Source of the DNA: Planctomycetota bacterium
Lineage (GTDB): Bacteria > Planctomycetota > MHYJ01 > JACPRB01
Assembly: GCA_016200125.1 (NCBI GenBank)
Contig: JACQFK010000220.1
Span: 1-6,182, forward strand
DNA length: 6,182 bases
Direction: 5' to 3'
The notes under the pieces are model-generated. The model did no database searches, had not been told where the DNA came from, and worked only from the letters and a program-made list of their open reading frames with translations. Shown here piece after piece: positions 1 through 4,842 of this stretch. The translations under genes and the position numbers were made by a program. Position 1 is the stretch's first letter. Every line of letters starts with the position of its first letter.

Positions 1-69
1 ACGAATCACGAATGACGAATCACGGGCAGCGCCGTCCCCCCTCCGCCGTGCTTCGTAACTCGTGATTCG
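1..69. repeat. Heptad-phased inverted repeat, 3' of ptsH
   Basis: The left arm (1-24) is a 7-nt tandem: acgaatc (1-7), acgaatg (8-14), acgaatc (15-21), then acg. The right arm (54-69) is its inverse. Reverse-complemented, it matches positions 2-17 at 14 of 16 bases, and cgtgattcg (61-69) pairs perfectly with either 2-10 or 16-24. The GC-rich spacer 25-53 holds no gene. The right arm ends 4 nt beyond the ptsH stop, so the ptsH transcript would end in this foldable structure. No T-run follows, so it is not a classic intrinsic terminator. It may continue beyond the left edge of the window. Confidence 0.75.
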
Positions 70-73
70 GGTT

Positions 74-343
74 CTATTCTTCGCCGAACTTGCCGTCGAT
101 GAGCTTCGACAGCGCGTCGAGCGCCAGGTCCGCGTCGTCCCCCTCCGCCCGGAGGGTGAGCCGCGTGCCGGCCACCGCGGCGAGCGTCAGGAGGTCGATC
201 GAGGACTTCGCGTTGACCGTCTGGCCGTCCTTCACCACGCTGACGCGCGACCTGAACTTGGCCGCGGTCCCGGCGAACTCGGCGGAGGGGCGGACGTGAA
301 GCCCCAGCGTGTTGAGAATCGTGACCTGGCGTTCCGCTTCCAT
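74..343 (-). CDS. ptsH: HPr phosphocarrier protein of the PTS
   Basis: This 89-residue protein has the usual HPr length (85-90). HPr is a cytosolic carrier that takes phosphate from PEP via Enzyme I onto a histidine and passes it to EIIA proteins. The active-site motif GLHVRPSAEF places the phosphorylatable His at residue 16 with the conserved Arg at 18. The regulatory serine region reads NAKSSIDLL, and Ser47 corresponds to the classic Ser46 site of HPr kinase/phosphorylase, so serine-level control is plausible. No hprK is visible; it could lie beyond the left edge. The ATG lies 17 bp after the ptsN stop, so the two are very likely co-transcribed. The intervening bases carry no good Shine-Dalgarno sequence, which hints at translational dependence on ptsN. 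With no sugar permease in view, a regulatory PTS role (as for NPr) is at least as likely as sugar uptake; this last point is inference. Confidence 0.93.
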   Translation of the reverse strand: MEAERQVTILNTLGLHVRPSAEFAGTAAKFRSRVSVVKDGQTVNAKSSIDLLTLAAVAGTRLTLRAEGDDADLALDALSKLIDGKFGEE

Positions 344-360
344 CGATGTCGGCGGCGGCC

Positions 361-831
361 TTAGACCGCCACTTCCTCGGCTTCGCGGAAGATTTCCTCG
401 ATGTCCCGGGTGGTCTTCGCCCCGCGGAGGAACTTGACGAAGTTGGGCTTCTTGAGGGCCGACATGACCTTCTGGAGGGCTTTCAGATAGACCTCGTTCT
501 TGGCGGGCGGCGCGATGATCAGGAAGATCAGGCCGACCGGCTGCCCGTCCACGGCATTGAATTCGAAGGGAGCGGGGGCGCGGCCGAAGGCCCCGATCAC
601 GTTCTTCACCCCTTCCAGCTTGGCATGGGGCACGCCGATGCCGCCGCCGATGCCCGTCGATCCGATCTTCTCCCGCTGGACGATGGCGTCGACGATGTCG
701 GCCACGACGAAGCGCTCGCCGTCATAGGCCTTGCGGGCGGCCTGGACGAGCTCCTGGATGGCCCCCTTCTTGTCGGTGGCCTTGAGGGCGGGGATGATGG
801 CTTTCTTGGAGATGAACTCGGTGAGCTTCAC
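361..831 (-). CDS. ptsN: PTS EIIA domain protein, PtsN/fructose type
   Basis: This 156-residue protein is a single EIIA domain of the fructose/mannitol/nitrogen-regulatory family (PTS_EIIA_2), the full length for EIIA-Ntr. It accepts phosphate from HPr on a histidine. The signature IGGGIGVPHAKLE gives active-site His69 in a typical glycine-rich setting. The following core (LIFLIIAPPAKNEVYLKAL) matches the family, in which the phosphorylation state regulates potassium transport, nitrogen response or stress genes. Which target applies here cannot be told. The start is GTG (829-831), preceded by GAGGA at 836-840 with 4-nt spacing. A dedicated promoter lies just upstream. No EIIB or EIIC domain is fused or adjacent. 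The neighbours hpf upstream and ptsH downstream reproduce the well-known hpf-ptsN-ptsH/npr order, which favours PtsN over a sugar-specific EIIA. Confidence 0.92.
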   Translation of the reverse strand: MKLTEFISKKAIIPALKATDKKGAIQELVQAARKAYDGERFVVADIVDAIVQREKIGSTGIGGGIGVPHAKLEGVKNVIGAFGRAPAPFEFNAVDGQPVGLIFLIIAPPAKNEVYLKALQKVMSALKKPNFVKFLRGAKTTRDIEEIFREAEEVAV

Positions 832-854
832 GGGGTCCTCGCTGTAACGCGCGG

Positions 855-883
855 ATTTTAGTCGAACCGCGCGCCCCCGTCAA
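855..883 (-). promoter_or_regulatory. Sigma-70-type promoter for ptsN-ptsH
   Basis: Read on the minus strand, TTGACG (878-883, 5 of 6 to consensus) is followed by a 17-bp spacer and TAAAAT (855-860, 5 of 6). Initiation about 7 nt downstream gives a leader of roughly 17-18 nt to the GTG of ptsN, enough to include the GAGGA ribosome site. It is one of the few AT-rich spots in a very GC-rich gap, which makes chance less likely. It would uncouple ptsN-ptsH from hpf. Confidence 0.7.
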
Positions 884-898
884 GGGGCCCCCCGTCCG

Positions 899-1003
899 CA
901 GTACCCAGTACCCAGGCGGGAAACTCCCCCCTCCTGTCCCCCAAGGGGTGGACGCTCGCCCTTCGCCGGGGGGGGGATTCTTCTGCCTGGGGACTGGGGA
1001 CTG
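899..1003. repeat. Heptad-phased inverted repeat, 3' of hpf
   Basis: The left arm cagtacccagtacccagg (899-916) is two cagtacc units plus cagg. The right arm (986-1003), reverse-complemented, reads cagtccccagtccccagg, so 16 of 18 positions match. Both differences are the same A-to-C change at the same place in each unit. The spacer (917-985) contains a 9-G run (968-976) and several C-runs and shows no gene. The right arm ends 7 nt beyond the hpf stop. The layout copies that of the repeat at the left edge of the window although the unit sequence is different. With the ptsN promoter it accounts for the whole 179-bp hpf-ptsN gap. Confidence 0.75.
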
Positions 1004-1010
1004 TCCTAGC

Positions 1011-1373
1011 TTACCACCACATATCCCCCGACCCCTCGCGCGGAGCCACGCCCGCCGACTTCCGAGGGGTATCGTGGTTTCCCTTGCGGGAAAGCTTCTC
1101 CTTGAACTTCACGAGCTGGCGCTCCATCTTCTCGACCACCTGGTCGAGGGCCGCCAGCGCCGTCTTGTCACTGCTGTGCGAGACGATCACGTGATCGTGG
1201 AGACCGGAGGCGATCATCTCGACCGCGTAGCGCTTGTCGCCGTCGGTGTCGAGGATGACCTCGATCTTCTTGAGGTGGTCGAAGAAATGCTCCAGGTGGT
1301 GGGCCTTCTGGTACGCCACCTCCTTGAGCGCGTCGGTGAACTTCGCGTGCCTCGCCGTCACCGTGACCTTCAT
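1011..1373 (-). CDS. hpf: Ribosome hibernation promoting factor, short form
   Basis: This 120-residue protein belongs to the HPF/YfiA (sigma-54 modulation protein) family, which binds the 30S decoding region and stabilises idle ribosomes as 100S dimers or inactive 70S. The N-terminal domain (about 1-97) shows the expected pattern: MKVTVTARHAKFTDALKE, then KIEVILDTDGDKRYAVEM, then SDKTALAALDQVVEKMERQL with a basic end KFKEKLSRK. There is no long-form C-terminal dimerisation domain. Instead a tail of about 20 residues ends in GDMWW, which I do not recognise as standard. The ATG has a good ribosome site, GGAGGG at 1381-1386, 7 nt upstream. It starts 51 bp after the phosphoesterase stop, so co-transcription with that gene is likely. 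Downstream come ptsN and ptsH, the arrangement known from many rpoN-hpf-ptsN clusters; no rpoN is in view. Confidence 0.9.
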   Translation of the reverse strand: MKVTVTARHAKFTDALKEVAYQKAHHLEHFFDHLKKIEVILDTDGDKRYAVEMIASGLHDHVIVSHSSDKTALAALDQVVEKMERQLVKFKEKLSRKGNHDTPRKSAGVAPREGSGDMWW

Positions 1374-1424
1374 CGTCCGGCCCTCCGACAGTGTCTCACC
1401 AGGTCGTTCCGGGACACCCGCGAT

Positions 1425-2192
1425 TTATCGGCCGTGGGCCAGCCGTTCCCCGGCGCGGGGATCCAGCTGGGGCGTGTTGAAGATCTTCTCCATCGTGGTC
1501 TTGTAGTCGTACTCGGGGCGGCGCCAGGTGACCCTGTCGCCGTGGTAGATCGCGTAGCAGGAGCGCGTGTCGCCGTCGCGCGGCTGGCCGACCGAGCCGA
1601 TGTTGATGAAGTACTTCTTCCCCTTCTCGAAGGTGAACTCGTAGTTGCAGTCCTTGGGGTGGATGAACTGCGCCTCCTCGGTGATCACGCCGGGGTCGTG
1701 CGTGTGGCCGGCGAAGCAGACGCGGTCGAAGCGGGAGAAGATGTCCTTGATCTTCTCGGGCACGCCGCCGGTGAGGTCGATGCAGTCGGAGCGCAGGACG
1801 TACTCCATGGTCGGATCGCGCGGGGAGCCGTGGACGAAGAGCGCGCCCTCCTCCTGGTGGGTCAGCTTCAGGTTCTGGAGGAACTGCCACTGCTCCTTCT
1901 TCGACTTTCCCGAGAGGAAGCCCGGGCGGAGCTGGTCGCGGGTCCAGGTGACCGCCGCCTTGGCCACGGGATTGAAGCCGTAGGCCTCCTTGAGCACCGC
2001 CTCGTCGTGGTTGCCCATCAGGCAGATCTTCCAGTTCATCGCCCTCTCGACGACGAAGCGCGGGTCGGGGCCGTAGCCGATGAGGTCGCCCAGGCAGTAG
2101 ACGTCCTTGATGCCCTGGCTCTCGATATCCGCGAGGACTTTGGTGAGCGACTCCTGGTTCGAGTGCAGATCCGAGATGAGGGCGACGGGCAT
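1425..2192 (-). CDS. Calcineurin-like metallophosphoesterase
   Basis: This 255-residue cytosolic protein has the full metal-ligand set of the calcineurin-like (YfcE/MJ0936-like) superfamily: D8 and H10 in ISDLHSN, D36 in LGDLIGYGPDP, N61-H62 in MGNHDE, H121 in FVHGSP, and H163/H165 in AGHTHDP. This implies a dinuclear metal centre hydrolysing a phosphoester or phosphodiester; the substrate cannot be read from sequence. The GYGPDP segment and the C-terminal NIGSVGQPRDGD block fit the bacterial YfcE-type single-domain group. There is no signal peptide and no fused domain. The ATG at 2190-2192 lacks a Shine-Dalgarno sequence, but a -10-like box stands 9 nt upstream, suggesting a leaderless message. 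It is the first gene of the minus-strand block leading into hpf. A link to nucleotide signalling or ribosome quiescence would be speculation from position alone. Confidence 0.9.
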   Translation of the reverse strand: MPVALISDLHSNQESLTKVLADIESQGIKDVYCLGDLIGYGPDPRFVVERAMNWKICLMGNHDEAVLKEAYGFNPVAKAAVTWTRDQLRPGFLSGKSKKEQWQFLQNLKLTHQEEGALFVHGSPRDPTMEYVLRSDCIDLTGGVPEKIKDIFSRFDRVCFAGHTHDPGVITEEAQFIHPKDCNYEFTFEKGKKYFINIGSVGQPRDGDTRSCYAIYHGDRVTWRRPEYDYKTTMEKIFNTPQLDPRAGERLAHGR

Positions 2193-2201
2193 TGTGGGCT
2201 A

Positions 2202-2231
2202 ATGATAGCACAGGGATTCGCCGCGCCGCAA
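2202..2231 (-). promoter_or_regulatory. Putative leaderless promoter of the phosphoesterase gene
   Basis: On the minus strand TATCAT (2202-2207) matches the -10 consensus at 5 of 6 positions. With an 18-bp spacer a weak -35 (TTGCGG, 2226-2231, 3 of 6) is present. Only 9 nt separate the -10 box from the ATG, so initiation at the usual distance falls within about 3 nt of the start codon. The intervening tagcccaca offers no ribosome site, which is consistent with leaderless translation. Confidence 0.5.
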
Positions 2232-2280
2232 GCAAGCAGTGGCGGGTTGGAATTTCCGCGCCCTCCCGCGGGGCGCGCGG

Positions 2281-2286
2281 TATACT
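2281..2286 (+). promoter_or_regulatory. Putative -10 box of ppa, leaderless
   Basis: TATACT (5 of 6 to consensus) ends 8 nt before the ppa ATG at 2295, and the intervening cccggtcc has no Shine-Dalgarno sequence. Transcription would start at or next to the ATG. I see no -35 hexamer at 16-18 bp, so this is a -10-only assignment. It mirrors the arrangement on the opposite strand for the phosphoesterase gene. Confidence 0.5.
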
Positions 2287-2294
2287 CCCGGTCC

Positions 2295-2855
2295 ATGAAT
2301 CCCTGGCACGACGTCGCGATCGGGGAGGACCCCACCCGTAGCTTCCACTGCGTGATCGAGGTGCCGAGCGGGAGCAAGAACAAGTACGAGCTGGACAAGA
2401 CGACGGGACTGCTCCGGCTCGACCGCGTCCTCTACAGCGCGGTCCACTATCCCGCCAACTACGGCTTCATCCCGCGGACCTACTGCGGCGACGGGGACCC
2501 CCTCGACGTCCTGGTGCTCTGCCAGGAGCCGGTGGTGCCCCTGTGCATCATGCGGGCCCGGCCGATCGGCGTCATCACGATGACCGACGAGGAGGGCCAG
2601 GACGACAAGATCATCGCCGTCGCGGTGGACGACCCGGAGTTCATGGGGATCAACGACGTGAAGGAGCTGCCGGCCCACCGGCTGCGCGAGATCCAGCAGT
2701 TCCTGCGCGATTATAAGTCGCTCGAGGGGAAGGTCGCCAAGGTCGGCCCTCTCCAGGGCGCCAAGAGGGCCCACCAGGTGATCCGGGCCGCGGCGGCGCT
2801 CTACCGCGACGAGATCTACCCCACGCTGGGCGTCCCCGCCACCAAGCGCCCCTGA
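2295..2855 (+). CDS. ppa: Inorganic pyrophosphatase, family I
   Basis: This 186-residue protein matches the soluble family I pyrophosphatase, which hydrolyses PPi to two phosphates with Mg2+ and so pulls biosynthetic reactions forward. The family signature DGDPLDV holds D66, D68 and D71. Other active-site positions are in register with the E. coli enzyme, shifted by about one: K30 and E32 in NKYELDK, R44, Y56 in NYGFIP, D98, D103 and K105, and Y140-K141 in RDYKS. I chose the ATG at 2295 because the protein N-terminus MNPWHD is typical and homology ends there. The frame stays open far upstream on the plus strand, but that part runs antisense to the phosphoesterase and hpf and is not coding. 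It is the only plus-strand gene here: divergent from the phosphoesterase and convergent with the glycosyltransferase, so transcribed alone. Confidence 0.95.
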   Translation: MNPWHDVAIGEDPTRSFHCVIEVPSGSKNKYELDKTTGLLRLDRVLYSAVHYPANYGFIPRTYCGDGDPLDVLVLCQEPVVPLCIMRARPIGVITMTDEEGQDDKIIAVAVDDPEFMGINDVKELPAHRLREIQQFLRDYKSLEGKVAKVGPLQGAKRAHQVIRAAAALYRDEIYPTLGVPATKRP

Positions 2856-2867
2856 AGCCCATGCAAC

Positions 2868-2927
2868 GAAACAAACCGTTTGATTCGTTTCACGCCGGGA
2901 CGTGAAACGAATCAAACGGTTTGTTTC
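2868..2927. repeat. Perfect 27-bp inverted repeat between convergent genes
   Basis: The arms 2868-2894 and 2901-2927 are perfect reverse complements (27 of 27) around a 6-nt spacer, ccggga. Each arm holds a smaller near-palindrome (AAAC-C-GTTT, 2873-2881, and its mirror). The structure starts 12 nt after the ppa stop and contains the glycosyltransferase stop, so both convergent transcripts would carry a very stable hairpin. That suits a bidirectional terminator or 3'-end stabiliser, although no T-run follows on either strand. It shares acgaatca (2907-2914) with the repeat at the left edge of the window (1-8, 15-22). Confidence 0.85.
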
Positions 2928-4060
2928 ATTTCAAGTCCCCCTCCAAGCAGGCGGGCGTACAGGTCGGCGAGCTGCTCCCCTGCCGCCCGCCAGTCGAAGC
3001 GGCGGATGACCCGGTCCCGGCCGGCCACACCCAGCGAACCGCCCCGGTCCGCCCTCCCCAGCAGCTCCCGAATCGCCGCCGACAGGCCGTCAACGGATCG
3101 GGGCGGGACCAGTCGACCGGTCACCCCGTCGACGACCACCTCGCGGGCGCCGTCGCAATCGAAGGCGACCACCGGCCGCCCCACCAGCAAGGCCTGCACC
3201 GCCGCCCGCGGCAGGCCCTCCCAGATCGACGGATGAACCAGCACGTCCATCGACGCGATGAGATCCGGGACCGCTTCGGGCGGGACGTGGCCCGCGAAGG
3301 TCGCCTTCAGGCCGCGCGCGGCGACCAGCCGCTCGACCGCCTCGCGCTCCTCCCCGTCGCCCACGAACAGGAGATGCACCCCCGGCGGCGCCGCTTCCAC
3401 CAGGTAGCGGTGCCCCTTGTGCTTCGCCATGCGCGACACCATCCCCACGACCGGCGCGTCGGACGGGATCCCCAGGCACTCCCGGCAGCTCGCGGCCCCG
3501 GTGAACAGGTCCGTCTCGATGCCGCTGTAGACCACCTCGAAGCGCTCAGGACGCCCGAGCCGCGCCGCGATCGACTTCCGCCGCATCTCCTCGCCCACGC
3601 AGACCACGCGCTCCGTCACGGTCGACGCCGCCTTCTCCAGCGCCCACCAGAGCGCCCGGACCGGCAGCGCCTGCCCGTCGTAGAACGGGAGGCCGTGGTT
3701 CGTGTGGACGAGGTGCGGGACCTTCGCCGCCCAGGCCGCCGCCCTCCCCAGGATGCCGGCCTTGCTGGAGTGCGTGTGGACGATGTCCGGATGGCCGCTT
3801 TCGAAGATGCCCCTCAGGCGCAGCAGCGCCGCCGCGTCGCGGATCGGCGACACCGGCCGCACGAGCTCCTCGACGACGCGGACCTCGATCCCCCGCCGCC
3901 GCGCGTCCTCGATCAGCGATCCCTCCCGGCCCTCCGGCGGTCCCGTGACCAGGAGGATCTGGTAACGGTCCTGGAGCGCCTGGCAGGACAGGATCGTGTT
4001 CTCTTGAGCGCCGCCGGCGATGAGCCGGGTGATGACGTGATGGACGACCGGCTTCGTCAT
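2912..4060 (-). CDS. GT4-type glycosyltransferase, substrate unknown
   Basis: This 382-residue protein is a two-domain GT-B enzyme of the GT4 family, which transfers a sugar from a nucleotide-sugar donor in glycan, LPS or glycolipid synthesis. The N-terminal acceptor domain has RLIAGGAQENTI (12-23), HTHSSKAGILGR (95-106) and VHTNHGLPF (118-126). The C-terminal donor domain has GMVSRMAKHKG (206-216) with phosphate-contacting R210 and K215, FVGDGEE (232-238) and HPSIWEGLPRAAVQ (276-289). The second acid of the EX7E motif is Gln289 rather than Glu; the first, Glu281, is kept. No membrane segment is evident. I chose the ATG at 4058-4060: it overlaps the truA stop as ATGA, indicating translational coupling, and homology begins there. 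The last five residues, MKQTV, and the stop are encoded inside an inverted repeat. Acceptor and donor cannot be deduced. Confidence 0.9.
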   Translation of the reverse strand: MTKPVVHHVITRLIAGGAQENTILSCQALQDRYQILLVTGPPEGREGSLIEDARRRGIEVRVVEELVRPVSPIRDAAALLRLRGIFESGHPDIVHTHSSKAGILGRAAAWAAKVPHLVHTNHGLPFYDGQALPVRALWWALEKAASTVTERVVCVGEEMRRKSIAARLGRPERFEVVYSGIETDLFTGAASCRECLGIPSDAPVVGMVSRMAKHKGHRYLVEAAPPGVHLLFVGDGEEREAVERLVAARGLKATFAGHVPPEAVPDLIASMDVLVHPSIWEGLPRAAVQALLVGRPVVAFDCDGAREVVVDGVTGRLVPPRSVDGLSAAIRELLGRADRGGSLGVAGRDRVIRRFDWRAAGEQLADLYARLLGGGLEMKQTV

Positions 4061-4842
4061 TCCTCTTCGGAGGAGGTCGGGCGGCAGCGCGGCGGCCCGT
4101 CGTACTTCACTTCCACGAGCGTCAGCCCCTTCGCCGGCACGTTCGCTCCCGCCTTCGTCCGGTCCTTCGCCTCGAGCACCGTGCGGACCCAGGCGGGAGG
4201 TTCGGAGCCCAGCCCCACCCGCAGCAGCGTCCCGACCATCGACCGGACCTGATTGTAGAGGAATCCGTCGCCGTGGACCACGAAATCGACGAAGGGCCCC
4301 TGCGCGACGATCTCGAAGGAGCAGATCGTCCTCACCGTCTTCTCCTTCTTCGACATCTCGCTCCCGAAGGAGCGGAAGTCGTGCGTCCCGACGAGGATCT
4401 TCGCGGCCTCCTGCAGTTTCGGGACGTCGAGCGGCGCCTTCACGAGGTGCGTGCGAAGCCGCTCCAGCGCGCCCCTCACCGGGCGGTTCAGCACCCGGTA
4501 GCGGTAGATCTTCGACGTCGCCGCGTACTGGGCGTGGAACGCGAGCGGGACCTCCATGGCGCCGATCACCGCGACCTCGGGCGGCAGGTGGGCGTTGAGC
4601 GCCTCCGGCCACTTGCGGGAGGGCATCGGGCTGTGGGTGTGGAAGTTCGCGACCTGGCCCTCGGCGTGGACGCCCGCGTCGGTGCGGCCCGCGCCGATCA
4701 CGAGGACCTTCTTCCCCTCGATCTCCTGGACCGCGCGCTGCAGCTCGCCCTGGACCGTGGGCCTGTCCTTCTGCAGCTGCCAGCCGAAGAGGCTTGTGCC
4801 GTCGTACTCGACGACGATGCGGATGTTCCGCGTACGGGCCAT
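4057..4842 (-). CDS. truA: tRNA pseudouridine(38-40) synthase TruA
   Basis: This 261-residue protein is of usual TruA length. It isomerises uridines 38-40 in the anticodon arm of many tRNAs to pseudouridine. The opening block IRIVVEYDGTSLFGWQLQ (7-24) and TVQGELQ are typical. The catalytic aspartate is D55 in GAGRTDAGVHAEGQVANF. Further family blocks are SKIYRYRVLNRP, GTHDFRSFGS and FLYNQVRSMVGTLL. The ATG directly abuts the asd stop codon (TAG then ATG) and its 3' end overlaps the glycosyltransferase start by 4 nt, so asd, truA and the glycosyltransferase form a tightly coupled unit. The upstream ribosome site is weak (AAGAAG inside the asd end), consistent with re-initiation after asd. Confidence 0.96.
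   Translation of the reverse strand: MARTRNIRIVVEYDGTSLFGWQLQKDRPTVQGELQRAVQEIEGKKVLVIGAGRTDAGVHAEGQVANFHTHSPMPSRKWPEALNAHLPPEVAVIGAMEVPLAFHAQYAATSKIYRYRVLNRPVRGALERLRTHLVKAPLDVPKLQEAAKILVGTHDFRSFGSEMSKKEKTVRTICSFEIVAQGPFVDFVVHGDGFLYNQVRSMVGTLLRVGLGSEPPAWVRTVLEAKDRTKAGANVPAKGLTLVEVKYDGPPRCRPTSSEEE

Noticed and set aside
1..1003. CRISPR array or MITE interpretation of the repeated units
   Set aside because: Units are 7 nt with no spacers of regular length, no cas genes, no terminal inverted repeats with target-site duplication, and different unit sequences at each locus.
1391..1417. Small hairpin (gtgtctc / gggacac) between the phosphoesterase gene and hpf
   Set aside because: It has a short stem with one wobble pair, a 13-nt loop and no T-run, and is compatible with read-through into hpf. 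It is not distinguishable from chance.
948..2294. Plus-strand open frame running continuously into ppa, suggesting a 635-residue fusion
   Set aside because: It is antisense to hpf and the phosphoesterase, which both have clear family motifs. The Arg/Leu/Val/Asp-rich translation is typical of antisense frames in GC-rich DNA, and the pyrophosphatase homology begins at the ATG at 2295.
2303..2320. TGGCACG resembling the -24 element of a sigma-54 promoter, tempting because ptsN/hpf loci often neighbour rpoN
   Set aside because: It is inside the ppa coding sequence (Trp-His-Asp codons), and the required -12 TTGC at the correct spacing is absent.
4061..4612. N-terminal extension of the glycosyltransferase upstream of 4060
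   Set aside because: The extension is an alternative frame across truA with Arg/Gly-rich junk composition. The ATGA overlap at 4057-4060 and the start of GT-B homology fix the start.
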